Assembly: GCF_003628535.1 (NCBI RefSeq) | Contig: NZ_RBCI01000002.1 | Coordinates: 558,001-622,000, forward strand | DNA: 64,000 nucleotides | Direction: 5' to 3' | From: Flavisolibacter nicotianae | Lineage (GTDB): Bacteria > Bacteroidota > Bacteroidia > Chitinophagales > Chitinophagaceae | In this document: positions 17,350-27,404 of the stretch, one piece after another | Layout: each line of letters starts with the position of its first letter | Numbering within the stretch: position 1 is the stretch's first letter | Notes under the pieces: model-generated | What the model was told of the DNA's origin: nothing | The model's input: only the letters and a program-made list of their open reading frames with translations | Database searches by the model: none | Made by a program: the position numbers and the translations under genes

Positions 17350-17591
17350 AACCTTTCTTGCGACTTCTTTGTTCCGCTTGTGTTGCTGCCCTGAACCCGG
17401 CTGCAGGGGACAGGCTTTGTCCGTCTGGTTGCTGGGGTGCCTGCCGGTCCGTTGAAAAATTTTATCGGCGGGACGTTTGAAAAAGGCATTTGGAAAATGT
17501 CCGGCGTGCATGCAGCTTTTTGCCTGAATTTGGAGACTAATTAATTCACCCGCACAATGTTGTGCGACTTTTTAACCATTAACTCCTAAAC

Positions 17592-20500
17592 ATGAGAAGA
17601 ACTCTAACACTCATGCTAGTCATGCTGTTTCTCAGTTCGCAGCTACTGGCACAAAATCGAACCATTACAGGTAAAATCACAGATGTCGCCGGCCTTCCTA
17701 TTGCAGGAGCTTCTGTCCAGGTCAGGGGCACCAATTTGGGCACGGTGACCGGCGCGGATGGCTCTTATAGCATCAGTGTGCCGTCCAATGCCAATACACT
17801 GGTGGTTACCGGGTCGCAGCTTATGCGGCAGGAGGTGGGCCTCAGTGCCAATCAAACAACCGTAAATATCACCATGCAGGCTGCCGAACGAAGCCTGCAG
17901 GAAGTGGTGGTAACCGGCTATGCCGTACAACGGCGGAGAGAGGTAACGGGGTCGGTTGACCGTATTTCAGCACGAGAGATCGAGAACCTGCCCATCACCA
18001 GTCCCGACCAGGCCTTGCAGGGACGTGCGGCAGGGGTAACGGTAACCAACAACTCCGGTACCCCCGGTTCATCCATCAACGTAAACATTCGCGGCATCGG
18101 CTCCATCTCTGCCAGCAGCCAGCCGCTTTATATCGTGGATGGCATTCCGATCAACACCGGCAGCTTTTCGCAGGTCGGTGTGGGAGGGCAAACGCTGAAC
18201 AGTCTCGTGGACATCAACCCGAATGAAATCGAGTCGTTTGAAGTGCTGAAAGATGCGGCAGCCACCGCTGTTTACGGGGCCCGTGCTGCGAATGGTGTGG
18301 TGTTGATCACCACGAAGAGAGGCCGCAACCAACGCACAAAGATCAACGTTAGTTCCTCGTACGGGATTCAAAAAGCCTGGCGGAGAATTGAGACGATCAC
18401 GGGACCGGAATATGTTGCGTTGGTGCAGGAAGGCGTCCGGAATCGCTTTGGAGCATCCATTGTGCCTTCGCAACTGGGGCTGACCGGGCTGGATGCTGAT
18501 CCCAGCACGTATCCGACAACGAACTGGCAGGACCTGATCTTCCGTTCGGCACCCATTGCGCAGCACGACATCTCCGCACAGGGCGGCAACGAACGAACCC
18601 GGTTTTACGTCGGTGGCGGTTATTTCGAGCAGCAGGGCATTATCATTGGTTCTTCCTTCCGCCGCTACAACTTCCGTATCAATCTTGACAACAATGTAAC
18701 CGATAAATTCAAGATCAGTACCGGCTTCTCTGGAAGCCGTACACGTACAAGCCGTACCAATAACGACAACAACATTTATGGCGTATTGAGTACGGCTGTC
18801 TTAAATGGGTCGTATTACTCTCCCTTCAATCCCGATGGGACGTATGTCAGGGACCCGAATTCGTCGATCGAGAATCCGCTTTTGTCCGGCAACGAGATTT
18901 ACAACAATGCCAACAACAACCGGATACTGGGTAACCTTGCAGGTGAATACCAGATCCTGCCATCGCTCTCCTTCCGCACCACGTTGGGTGTTGATTACAC
19001 GCAGCTCAACGAACTTCAGTTTTTCCCTTCTATTTCGGCAGCCGGTGCAGGCACCAATGGCCAGGCTAACGAAGGCTACAACAATGTGCTGAACCTGATC
19101 AACGAGAACATTTTGAATTTTACTAAAAGTTTCGGCAGTCATAACCTGACACTGATCGGCGTAGCGTCTTACCAGAAAAACCGGTTTGAATCCATCTTTG
19201 GCCAGGCCCTGCAGTTTCCCGGCAACAGCATCCGCCGCCTGTCTGCCGGTTCAACCAAAAGCATCCTGACATCGGATGAAAACAGCCAAGGCATCATTGG
19301 TTATGTGGGCCGTGCCAACTACAATTACAAGGGCCGGTATCTTTTCAGTGCTTCTGTACGCAGGGATGGCATCTCCAACTTTGGTGAAAACAAGCGCTAT
19401 GGTACATTCCCCGCTTTCTCTGCGGGCTGGGTTCTTGGCGACGAGGACTTCATGAAAGGCATCCGTCCGCTTACCAACCTGAAAATCCGTGGCTCTTATG
19501 GTATCACCGGTAATGCCATCGGTATTGGGTTGTTTGCTTCCCGTCCGTTGGTGGGTGTGGGAGCAAACTATCTTTCGTCTGCACCGGGTCTTGCTCCTTC
19601 GCAATTAGGGAATCCCAACCTGAGCTGGGAAGAAGCCCGCCAGGCCGATCTTGCGCTGGAAGTGGGCTTGTTCAACCGCATCAACCTGACGGTGGAAGGG
19701 TATAAAAAGAATACAAACAAACTCCTGCTGGCCAGGCCCCTGGTTGGTTCTTCCGGTTTTACGACGGTAACGGAAAATGTGGGTGAACTGGAAAATATGG
19801 GACTGGAGTTCCAGTTGAATACGAGGAACATTGCCAAGAAAGATTTTACCTGGACTACGGATCTTAACCTCACCTTCCAGCAGAACATCGTGAAGAAACT
19901 GCAGGGCGGCACGCCCTTCGCAGCCGGTTTTGCCAGTTGGGTGCAGGAAGGCGAATCCATTGGATCGTTCCGCGGCTATAAGGTGGCGGGTATTTTCCAA
20001 ACGCAGGACGAGATCAATGCGGCCCCCTTTCAAAATTCGAATACCCGTCCGGGTGATATCCGCTTTGTCGACATCAACGGCGACAACAAGATTACCACGG
20101 ACGACCAGACAATCCTGGGCAACGCCATTCCGAAATTTTTTGGTGGCCTGACAAACAACCTGTCCTACAAGGGTTTTGAGCTGAACGCCTTTATCCAGTT
20201 CGTTTCCGGCAACAAGATCTACAACAACACCCGTGCCTTCAGCGAAGGCATGAACAGCGTGTTTGGACAAACGGTTGGTGTAAGAGACCGCTGGCAGCCC
20301 AGCAAAACCAGCACCACTGTGCCAAGAGCCGTATTTGGCGACCCGGCCAATAACCGTCGTGTGTCGGACCGCTGGGTGGAGGATGGTTCGTACCTGCGCC
20401 TGAAGAATGTGGTGCTTTCGTATGGCCTGCCGGCAGCGGTTACCAACCGGCTGCATGTAAGCACGTTCCGGGTGTTTGTACAAGGACAAAACCTGGTTAC

Positions 20501-20630
20501 CCGCACGAAGTACAAAGGCTTTGATCCGGAGGTGAGCACCTTCTCTACGACGAACACGGCACCGGGAACCGATTTCCTCACTTTTCCGCAGGCACGGACG
20601 ATCACCTTTGGATTGAACCTTGGTTTTTAA
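17592..20630 (+). CDS. SusC/RagA-type TonB-dependent transporter, pair 1
   Basis: A 1012-residue outer-membrane transporter. Signal peptide to residue 20 (LVMLFLSSQLLAQ); CarboxypepD_reg-like domain about 23-105 (GKITDVAGLPIAGASVQVRG); TonB-box-like EVVVTGYAV; plug about 125-230 with the SusC marks NVNIRGIGSIS, PLYIVDGIPI and ESFEVLKDAAATAVYGARAA; then a beta-barrel to the terminal phenylalanine in TITFGLNLGF. SusC forms the channel gated by the SusD lid encoded nine to 18 bases downstream, importing glycans, peptides or other large nutrients. The gene is visibly richer in GC than pairs 2 and 3. No sigma/anti-sigma signalling extension is present, and the substrate is unknown. Confidence 0.95.
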   Translation: MRRTLTLMLVMLFLSSQLLAQNRTITGKITDVAGLPIAGASVQVRGTNLGTVTGADGSYSISVPSNANTLVVTGSQLMRQEVGLSANQTTVNITMQAAERSLQEVVVTGYAVQRRREVTGSVDRISAREIENLPITSPDQALQGRAAGVTVTNNSGTPGSSINVNIRGIGSISASSQPLYIVDGIPINTGSFSQVGVGGQTLNSLVDINPNEIESFEVLKDAAATAVYGARAANGVVLITTKRGRNQRTKINVSSSYGIQKAWRRIETITGPEYVALVQEGVRNRFGASIVPSQLGLTGLDADPSTYPTTNWQDLIFRSAPIAQHDISAQGGNERTRFYVGGGYFEQQGIIIGSSFRRYNFRINLDNNVTDKFKISTGFSGSRTRTSRTNNDNNIYGVLSTAVLNGSYYSPFNPDGTYVRDPNSSIENPLLSGNEIYNNANNNRILGNLAGEYQILPSLSFRTTLGVDYTQLNELQFFPSISAAGAGTNGQANEGYNNVLNLINENILNFTKSFGSHNLTLIGVASYQKNRFESIFGQALQFPGNSIRRLSAGSTKSILTSDENSQGIIGYVGRANYNYKGRYLFSASVRRDGISNFGENKRYGTFPAFSAGWVLGDEDFMKGIRPLTNLKIRGSYGITGNAIGIGLFASRPLVGVGANYLSSAPGLAPSQLGNPNLSWEEARQADLALEVGLFNRINLTVEGYKKNTNKLLLARPLVGSSGFTTVTENVGELENMGLEFQLNTRNIAKKDFTWTTDLNLTFQQNIVKKLQGGTPFAAGFASWVQEGESIGSFRGYKVAGIFQTQDEINAAPFQNSNTRPGDIRFVDINGDNKITTDDQTILGNAIPKFFGGLTNNLSYKGFELNAFIQFVSGNKIYNNTRAFSEGMNSVFGQTVGVRDRWQPSKTSTTVPRAVFGDPANNRRVSDRWVEDGSYLRLKNVVLSYGLPAAVTNRLHVSTFRVFVQGQNLVTRTKYKGFDPEVSTFSTTNTAPGTDFLTFPQARTITFGLNLGF

Positions 20631-20648
20631 ACCCTTTAAATGTTTACA

Positions 20649-22049
20649 ATGAGCTTAAAAAATAAATGGACAGGAATGTTATTGGTAGCTGCTCTGTTGG
20701 GCACCAGTTCCTGTAAAAAACTGCTGGAACAGCAGCCCGGATCAGCCCTTGACGCGACAACAGCTTTTAATACGCCGACGGCCGTAGCAGCCGGTGTGGC
20801 CGGTATTTATAATGGCCTGCAAAGTGGCAACTATTATGGTCTTCGCTACTGGGCGCTGGCAGACTTGTACGCCGATGTGTTGCGGCATACAGGGACCTTC
20901 CCTTCGTTTGCTGAAGTTGCCAACCGGAACATCCTCTCGAATAATGTGGAGGTGACCAACATGTGGAACCAGATCTATGCAACGGTCAACCGGGCCAACA
21001 ACATCATTGCGGCGATACCGAAAGTGACCGATCCGAGTTTTACCAACAAAGCCGTCCTCGATGGGGAGGCTCGCTTTGCCAGGGCGTTGGCCTACTTCGA
21101 TCTGGTTCGCCTGTGGGGTGGCTCTACAACCGGTTACAACAAAGCCGGCGGCTTGGGAGTGCCTTTGTTCCTGGAGCCTACGCTGGTACCGGAAAATGCG
21201 GCGCCGAAACCACGGGCAACCGAGCAGCAGGTGTATACGCAAATTGCAAGTGACCTGGATGTTGCCATTGCCAACCTGCCGGCGGGGCTGCGTACGGGCC
21301 GTCCTGGCGTGGATGCGGCACTGGGCCTCAAAGCCCGTCTGGAACTGTACCGCGGCAATAATGCCGAAGCGGAAAACCTGGCGACACAGGTCATTGACAA
21401 ATACAAAGGCAACACGGCTTTTGGCGGTCTTGCACCCAACTATGCCGATCTGTGGCTGACGCAAAACGTGAAGCCCGAAAGCATTTTTGAATTGCAATAC
21501 GATGCAACGAACACCAACTCCATCGCCTTCTTTTATTTTACCGGTGCCTACGGTGGCCGCAACGAAATCACGGCTGCCACCACGTTAAAAGGAGTGCACG
21601 AAGCCGGTGATAAACGCCTGCCGGTAAACGTGACCACGGCTTCTACACTGGCGCCGGCCAACAAGACGCTGAAGTATACACGGGTGGCCGGGACAGACAA
21701 TGTCATCATTCTCCGTCTTGCCGAATTGTACCTTATCCGGGCGGAGGCGAGGGCCAAACTGGGAGCTGACCTGGCTGGCGCAAAAGCCGATGTGGATGTG
21801 ATTCGTGCACGGGCCGGGCTGGCACCCACAACGGCAGCGACGCAGGATGAGTTGCTGGCCGCGATCGAGCAGGAAAACCTCGTGGAGTTTGCGCACGAAG
21901 GACATCGCTTCTTTGATTTGCGCCGCAACAACCGCGAAGATGCCGTGCTGGGTTTCACCGGTCCGAACGAATTCAAGGCCCGCTGGCCCATCCCGCAGCG
22001 GGAACAACAGACCAGCGGTAACGTGGTAGAACAAAACCCTGGCTATTAA
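20649..22049 (+). CDS. SusD/RagB-family surface lipoprotein, pair 1
   Basis: A 466-residue lipoprotein, partner of the SusC gene that ends 18 bases upstream. The lipobox-type signal is LLGTSSC, giving lipidated Cys near residue 22, followed by KKLLEQQPGSALDATTAF. TPR-like helices hold LDGEARFARALAYFDLVRLWG and the substrate-proximal region; the C-terminal SusD domain has FAHEGHRFFDLRRNNRED and the usual ending PIPQREQQ..EQNPGY. SusD-like proteins capture ligand and act as a hinged lid on the SusC barrel. An ATG nine bases earlier (20640) is an alternative start; the later one gives a better signal peptide. A strong terminator ends the unit. Confidence 0.94.
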   Translation: MSLKNKWTGMLLVAALLGTSSCKKLLEQQPGSALDATTAFNTPTAVAAGVAGIYNGLQSGNYYGLRYWALADLYADVLRHTGTFPSFAEVANRNILSNNVEVTNMWNQIYATVNRANNIIAAIPKVTDPSFTNKAVLDGEARFARALAYFDLVRLWGGSTTGYNKAGGLGVPLFLEPTLVPENAAPKPRATEQQVYTQIASDLDVAIANLPAGLRTGRPGVDAALGLKARLELYRGNNAEAENLATQVIDKYKGNTAFGGLAPNYADLWLTQNVKPESIFELQYDATNTNSIAFFYFTGAYGGRNEITAATTLKGVHEAGDKRLPVNVTTASTLAPANKTLKYTRVAGTDNVIILRLAELYLIRAEARAKLGADLAGAKADVDVIRARAGLAPTTAATQDELLAAIEQENLVEFAHEGHRFFDLRRNNREDAVLGFTGPNEFKARWPIPQREQQTSGNVVEQNPGY

Positions 22050-22069
22050 AGCCCGGAATTCGACTCCCG

Positions 22070-22103
22070 AAAAAGCGCTCTGCAAACCAGGGCGCTTTTT
22101 TTT
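22070..22103 (+). terminator. Terminator of susCD pair 1
   Basis: AAAAAGCGC and GCGCTTTTT arms surround a 13-base loop, with a run of eight T continuing from the stem. It begins 21 bases after the SusD stop. A strong intrinsic terminator separating pair 1 from pair 2. Confidence 0.88.
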
Positions 22104-22231
22104 ACGTAACGCCTACGTGAAAACACCTATAGATTAACGATATAGTTTATATGGGAAAATATAAAGGAAAAAAAATCGTCTTCCCGTGCAACCAAACCTT
22201 AAATTTTTTCGCCTTTTTTTATTTCTACCCC

Positions 22232-22239
22232 TAAATTCG
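22232..22239 (+). promoter_or_regulatory. Candidate -7 box for susCD pair 2
   Basis: TAAATTCG followed by CAAC matches TAnnTTTGCnnC with one mismatch, and a T-rich stretch precedes it near the -33 position. It is about 260 bases before the susC ATG. Sequence-only inference. Confidence 0.35.
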
Positions 22240-22283
22240 CAACGCTAATTTTTAAGCACCACCAAAAAACTGGATACACGAAC

Positions 22284-22364
22284 ATGAGAAGTCGAGAAAA
22301 GAAACTGTGTCAGCGACAGGCTGTTTTACATTACTGCTCCCATCACTGCATTCTGCATCTTTAA
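22284..22364 (+). CDS. Possible 26-residue leader peptide before susC pair 2
   Basis: ATG at 22284 opens a 26-codon frame ending TAA at 22362-22364. The peptide is basic at the start (MRSREKKLCQRQ) and ends in a Cys/His cluster, YCSHHCILHL. It lies between the candidate promoter and susC, within the presumed leader. Three cysteines and four histidines in 26 residues are unusual for chance, but a frame this short is easily random and I know no family for it. Treat as a candidate only. Confidence 0.25.
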   Translation: MRSREKKLCQRQAVLHYCSHHCILHL

Positions 22365-22499
22365 ATCGTTTATTCGTTATCCAATCCATTCACCACGCCC
22401 TATCCAATTTACGGATCCTCCATTTTAAACATGATTGACCAATCAGCTTTCCACCTGATGGATACATCTTTTATCCCTTTTTAAACACAAAAAACAAAC

Positions 22500-25400
22500 A
22501 TGAGAAGATTTCTAATGCTTATGCTTGGAATGTTGCTGCTTAGTTCACAACTCCTCGCACAAACCCGCACCATTACGGGTAAAGTAACAGATGCAAGCGG
22601 TGCTCCGATCGCCGGCGCTTCTGTGCAAATCAAAGGAACAAGTGTAGGAACGGTCACCAGTACCGACGGTTCGTACACCATTTCTGTTCCGGCCAATGCA
22701 AAATCTCTGGTGTTCAGCGGCGCTGACCTGGAACAAAGAGAAATCAGCATCGGCAGCCAAAACTCCATTTCTGTTTCCATGCAGTCCAATGAAAAGAGCA
22801 TGCAGGAAGTAGTGGTAGTCGGTTACGGTACAAAGTCGGTACGTGAAGTCACCGGCTCCATTGCAAAAGTGGGTGGAGACAAGATCGCCAACGAACCTGT
22901 GAGCAGCTTTTCGCAAGCCCTGGCAGGTAAAACCGCTGGTGTGCAAGTCAACCTGTCAACCGGTTTACTGGCCGACAGAACGGCTATCCGTATTCGTGGA
23001 GTGAACTCCATTTCATCGTCTTCGCAGCCGCTGGTTGTGATTGATGGTGTTCCTGCTTTTAGCGGTAACCTCAATGGATTCAACGGCGGAAACGGAACAC
23101 GTTTCGACCCGCTTTCGTTGATCAACCCCAACGACATTGAGTCGGTAGAGGTGTTGAAAGATGCCGGTGCTGCCGCCATCTATGGTTCTAGAGCGTCGAA
23201 TGGTGTTTTGTTGATCACAACAAAGAAAGGAAAGAAAGGTACCATGCAGGTGAGCTTCGACTCCAAAACAAGTTGGGCTACTGCAACCAAACTTCCCAGC
23301 CTGTTGAACGGTGATGAGTTTATTGCCATTTCAAATGAAAAAACGACCAACCGCTGGGGTGTTAGTAACCCTTCGTTTGCTACGCCGGCAAAAAACAGCG
23401 ATATCAACGGCGATGGTGCGAACGACCGCACAAACTGGAATGACCTGCTGTACAGAACCGGTTTGATGACCGACAACAGCGTTGCCTTCCGTGGTGGTGC
23501 TGACAAAATTTCTGTTTACGGTTCGTTGCGTTATCTGAACCAGGAAGGCATCACACTGAAGAACAAAATTCAAAGCGGACAGGCTCGCCTGAACCTGGAC
23601 GTTACTCCGAAGACCTGGTTCAAGGCCGGTTTGCAAATGACCTATAGCAAAACCCTGAACAACGGTGTTTTGTCTGATTCGTATGTCACCGGTACAACCG
23701 TATCCGGCTGGATGGCCCCTCCGACTGTTTCGGTCTACAACCCGGCGAACATCACCGGTTACAACCTGACATCAGCCGGCCTGTTGTCATTGGGTAACAA
23801 CACGCCGTTGCAACCCGGTGGTGGTTCTTTGTTGCCAAGCACGGCCTACTACTACAACGTGCTGGCTGCGTTGAATCTGAACCGCAACGACAACACCGCG
23901 ACTGATACAAGGATCAATGTGTATGGCGAACTGACACCGATCAAAGGATTGAAGCTCACGAGCCGTTTCGGTACCGTGTACATTTCGAACTTTGAAGACC
24001 AGTACAACTCTCCATATATTGCCGGATTGGGTGTTCCGTATGGTGGCCTGGTGCAAGACCAGGAGCAAAACAACAACCTGTGGAACTGGCAGAACTACGC
24101 CAGCTACGACAAGATGATTGGTGGTGGTCACAAGATCTCCGTAACGGCTGGTACTGAATACCAGAAAAGAACCTTCCGTTATTATTATGTTGGTGCCAAC
24201 AACTTCAGTGATCCTTTCTTTAAAGACATCATTGATGGTGCGTATACCAATACACTGCCCGGAAGTTCTACAATCCTCAACCTGACGGGTGGCGACAATA
24301 GCTCAAACGGCTTTATCTCTTACTTTGGCCGTCTTGGCTATTCTTATGCCGGTAAATATTTTGTTGAAGGCTCATTCAGAAGAGACGGTTATTCTGCCTT
24401 TGGTAAGAAAAACCAGTTTGGTAACTTCCCTGGCGTGTCTGCTGGTTGGGAAGCGACAAGAGAAAGCTTCTTCCCCAAAACAACCTGGCTGGATTACCTG
24501 AAGATCAGGGGCGGCTGGGGTAAAACCGGTAACTCAGCAGGCCTGGGCAACTATGCTTCCAGAACCTTGTACAGTGGTGCTGCGTATACCAGCTTAACGG
24601 GTTTGGGCATCTCTCAGGCGGGTAATGCCAGCTTGCAATGGGAAAGCTCAGAAAAGACCAACATCGGATTTGATGCAAACTTCCTGAAAAATAAAGTTTC
24701 GTTGACTGCCGACTACTTTAGCACCAACATCAACAATTTGATTTTGGCCGCTCCCATTCTGTATACCGTTGGTGTACCGGGATCCAGCATCTCCACAAAC
24801 ATTGGTGGCATGACCAACAAAGGTCTTGAGTTGACGTTGAACGTAACACCGGTTTCAACCAGGGATTTCAACTGGACGACTTCGTTGAACTATACAACCA
24901 TCACGAACAAAGTGACCGGACTGGTTCCGCAAAATGGCAACGCCGATATCACCTCGGGTGTACAGGTAGCCAGTGTTGGTAAAGCGATCGGTACCTACAA
25001 ACTGCCGGTATGGGCTGGCGTTGATCGTGCTACAGGAAACCCGATGTGGTATTCTGGCACTGGTGCGATCAAAATGTGGGATTTCGCAACGCAGAAATGG
25101 CTGGATGACAAAGGGCAGCAAACAACAGCCCTGTCGTCTACTAGCGACTACGTTTATCTCGATGGAAAAACCGGTTTGCCAAAATGGTATGGCGGTTGGG
25201 ACAACACCTTTACGTTCCAGGATTTTGATTTGAACGTTAACATCATCTACCAGGGCGGCAACTACATCCTGAACAGCACAAAAGCCGGTATGCTGACAAA
25301 CTTCTTCAGCAATAACTTCAGCGAGATTAAAAACCGTTGGACAACACCGGGCCAGATCACTGAGGTGCCGAAACTGTGGGCTTCCGACAATACAGCCAAC

Positions 25401-25673
25401 CAGTCTTCCACACGTTTCCTCGAGAAAGGTGACTTTGCAAGAGTGAGAACGATCACACTGGGTTATAACCTGAACAGGAGCCTGCTGAACAAATGGGGTC
25501 TTTCAAGAGTAAGAGTCTATGCGCAGGCTTTCAATCCTTTTACCATTACCAAGTACAGCGGATTGGATCCTGATGTGAACTACAACTCTTTCAGCAACAT
25601 CGCCATTGGTACAGACAACAGGGCTACACCTCCTATGAAAACCATGACGGTGGGTGTGAACGTAACATTCTAA
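22500..25673 (+). CDS. SusC/RagA-type TonB-dependent transporter, pair 2
   Basis: A 1057-residue outer-membrane transporter built like its upstream neighbour: signal peptide to about residue 20 (MLMLGMLLLSSQLLAQ), CarboxypepD_reg-like domain about 24-105 (GKVTDASGAPIAGASVQIKG), TonB-box-like EVVVVGYGT, plug with IRIRGVNSIS, PLVVIDGVPAF and ESVEVLKDAGAAAIYGSRA, then barrel ending in MTVGVNVTF. Its first 90 residues are much closer to those of pair 3 than the barrels are. The gene uses many GGT, GCT, AAC and AGA codons and is lower in GC than pair 1. The partner SusD starts 30 bases downstream. The transported nutrient is unknown. Confidence 0.95.
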   Translation: MRRFLMLMLGMLLLSSQLLAQTRTITGKVTDASGAPIAGASVQIKGTSVGTVTSTDGSYTISVPANAKSLVFSGADLEQREISIGSQNSISVSMQSNEKSMQEVVVVGYGTKSVREVTGSIAKVGGDKIANEPVSSFSQALAGKTAGVQVNLSTGLLADRTAIRIRGVNSISSSSQPLVVIDGVPAFSGNLNGFNGGNGTRFDPLSLINPNDIESVEVLKDAGAAAIYGSRASNGVLLITTKKGKKGTMQVSFDSKTSWATATKLPSLLNGDEFIAISNEKTTNRWGVSNPSFATPAKNSDINGDGANDRTNWNDLLYRTGLMTDNSVAFRGGADKISVYGSLRYLNQEGITLKNKIQSGQARLNLDVTPKTWFKAGLQMTYSKTLNNGVLSDSYVTGTTVSGWMAPPTVSVYNPANITGYNLTSAGLLSLGNNTPLQPGGGSLLPSTAYYYNVLAALNLNRNDNTATDTRINVYGELTPIKGLKLTSRFGTVYISNFEDQYNSPYIAGLGVPYGGLVQDQEQNNNLWNWQNYASYDKMIGGGHKISVTAGTEYQKRTFRYYYVGANNFSDPFFKDIIDGAYTNTLPGSSTILNLTGGDNSSNGFISYFGRLGYSYAGKYFVEGSFRRDGYSAFGKKNQFGNFPGVSAGWEATRESFFPKTTWLDYLKIRGGWGKTGNSAGLGNYASRTLYSGAAYTSLTGLGISQAGNASLQWESSEKTNIGFDANFLKNKVSLTADYFSTNINNLILAAPILYTVGVPGSSISTNIGGMTNKGLELTLNVTPVSTRDFNWTTSLNYTTITNKVTGLVPQNGNADITSGVQVASVGKAIGTYKLPVWAGVDRATGNPMWYSGTGAIKMWDFATQKWLDDKGQQTTALSSTSDYVYLDGKTGLPKWYGGWDNTFTFQDFDLNVNIIYQGGNYILNSTKAGMLTNFFSNNFSEIKNRWTTPGQITEVPKLWASDNTANQSSTRFLEKGDFARVRTITLGYNLNRSLLNKWGLSRVRVYAQAFNPFTITKYSGLDPDVNYNSFSNIAIGTDNRATPPMKTMTVGVNVTF

Positions 25674-25703
25674 TTAGTTAACTCATTATAAGGACGATAA
25701 GTT

Positions 25704-27113
25704 ATGAAATTGAAAACGATAAAAATTGCTGCACTGGCGCTCCTTCTTTCAGGAAGCTTTGCAGCCTGTAAAAAAGACTCCTTGTTTCAGGAGCCGACAG
25801 ATGCCATCTCCGATGCGGATGCGTACAGCACGGCTGCCCGGATTGATAAAGCCGCTATTGGTATGTACGATGCATTGCAGAATGCTAACTATTTCAGCGG
25901 CCGTATTTTGATCTATGCCGACCAAAGAGGATTGGATGCTACGCCAAGTACGTATTTTGGTACGATGGGTAGCTTTACAACCCTGACTTCTTCCGATGGA
26001 ACGGTTGCTTCTGCCTGGCAGGGTGCATACCGCACGATTTACACAGCGAATCTTTTCCTGAAAAGTTATGCAGCCAACAAAGGTTTGCTGACCCAGGCAA
26101 AGGCCGATCAGTACGAAGGAGAAGCCAAGTTCATCCGCGCCATTTGTTATTGGTACCTGGTGAATCTCTGGTCACAGGATTACAATTTCACAGCCGATGC
26201 CAGCCACCCCGGCGTTCCCCTGGTACTGGATGCTTCTGACGAGCCGTTCTCTTCTTCCAACAACCTGCCAAGGGCGACGGTAAAACAGGTGTACGCACAG
26301 ATGGAAACCGATCTGCTGGATGCAGAAGCTAAACTGCCCCTGACTTCATCTGACGCTTTCACTAAAGTTGCTCGTGCAACCAAAGGTGCTGCAAGAGCTA
26401 TGCTCACACGCCTGTACCTGTACAAAGGCGACTATGCCAAAACAGTGACCTATGCTGATGCGGTGATTAACTCGAACCTGTATTCGCTGAATGCAGATCC
26501 GAAGACAACGTTCACAGATCCATACACCAGCAACGAGTCTATTTTCTCGGTAGCGATGAGCGGTGGTGATAATCCGAACACAAACAACTCTCTTGGCCAG
26601 CACTACGGTACCAATCCCGGAAGAGGTGATATCTCGGTAACATCGGATTATGTTGCCCTGATGAATACGGCTACTGACAAACGTTACCTGAACCTGATCA
26701 AACAATACCAGGGATCGTACTGGACAACAAAGTACTCAGGCCTGACGACGGATTTTGTACCGGTTGTCCGTTATGCTGAAGTGCTGTTGAACAAAGCTGA
26801 AGCTTTGGCAAGAATGGCAACTGGTGTGGATGCAACTGCACTGGCACTGGTACAGCAAGTAAGAAGCCGTTCCAACGGTGGTCTGCTTGTGGTAACCACC
26901 AAGCAGGAATTGATCGATGCCATCATCAAAGAAAAACGAATTGAGCTGGCTTTCGAAGGTTTCGGTATCACGGAATTCAACCGTTTACACCTTGACCTGC
27001 CGGCACACGGTATCGTAAACGCGATTCCTTACGGCAGCAACCTGCGTGTATTCCCGCTTCCGAAATACGATATGGACAAAAATCCAAATCTGGTTCAGAA
27101 CCCGGGCTATTAA
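25704..27113 (+). CDS. SusD/RagB-family surface lipoprotein, pair 2
   Basis: A 469-residue lipoprotein and lid partner of the SusC protein encoded 30 bases upstream. Lipobox SGSFAAC places the lipidated cysteine near residue 22, followed by KKDSLFQEPTDAISDADAY. SusD hallmarks are GEAKFIRAICYWYLVNLW in the TPR region, VRYAEVLLNKAEALARM, the helix IIKEKRIELAFEGFG and the ending FPLPKYDMDKNPNLVQNPGY. Base composition matches its SusC rather than pair 1. A UUCG-loop terminator follows within 20 bases, so the unit is two genes long. Confidence 0.94.
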   Translation: MKLKTIKIAALALLLSGSFAACKKDSLFQEPTDAISDADAYSTAARIDKAAIGMYDALQNANYFSGRILIYADQRGLDATPSTYFGTMGSFTTLTSSDGTVASAWQGAYRTIYTANLFLKSYAANKGLLTQAKADQYEGEAKFIRAICYWYLVNLWSQDYNFTADASHPGVPLVLDASDEPFSSSNNLPRATVKQVYAQMETDLLDAEAKLPLTSSDAFTKVARATKGAARAMLTRLYLYKGDYAKTVTYADAVINSNLYSLNADPKTTFTDPYTSNESIFSVAMSGGDNPNTNNSLGQHYGTNPGRGDISVTSDYVALMNTATDKRYLNLIKQYQGSYWTTKYSGLTTDFVPVVRYAEVLLNKAEALARMATGVDATALALVQQVRSRSNGGLLVVTTKQELIDAIIKEKRIELAFEGFGITEFNRLHLDLPAHGIVNAIPYGSNLRVFPLPKYDMDKNPNLVQNPGY

Positions 27114-27131
27114 TCGGATCACAAACTCATG

Positions 27132-27160
27132 GAAAGGCTGCCTTCGGGTAGCCTTTCTTA
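27132..27160 (+). terminator. UUCG-tetraloop terminator of susCD pair 2
   Basis: GAAAGGCTGCC-TTCG-GGTAGCCTTTC forms an 11-base-pair stem (one G:T) closed by the very stable C(UUCG)G loop, followed by TTATTTG. It begins 19 bases after the SusD stop. Confidence 0.85.
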
Positions 27161-27373
27161 TTTGACATGATCTGGAACGTTGGTTTATCATAAAGCAACC
27201 GGGCAGGTATGAGCCGATGGTAGTTGACAGATAACAACCAGGAGGAGGGCTGCTTATCTCGAAGATCGATTGTGTTGTCCCAGATGACGGTTTGGAATAA
27301 AAAAACCCGAGGTTCCAGCGTCTCTTGAGAGGAAAACAGGCTTGCTTAAACTCCCTGTTTCGTTTGTGAAAAA

Positions 27374-27404
27374 TAAAAGACTGTTAGCCGACGGTCTTTT
27401 TTAA
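27374..27404. terminator. Hairpin upstream of susC pair 3, twin of the one after pair 3
   Basis: AAAAGACTGT and ACGGTCTTTT pair (one G:T) around TAGCCG, with T-runs on both strands. No gene lies directly before it on the plus strand. Its sequence nearly repeats the hairpin at 32606-32637 (shared run AGCCGACGGTCTTTTTT), in the same orientation. Confidence 0.7.

Larger units (their letters stand above)
22107..22499 (+). other. AT-rich leader region upstream of susC pair 2
   Basis: This 393-base gap lacks a gene of normal size. It holds a promoter-like TAAATTCG box (22232-22239), a 26-codon reading frame (22284-22364), a small inverted repeat TGATTG-AC-CAATCA (22432-22445) and an A-rich stretch before the susC ATG. 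The likely start of transcription near 22245 would give a leader of about 250 bases. Confidence 0.5.
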
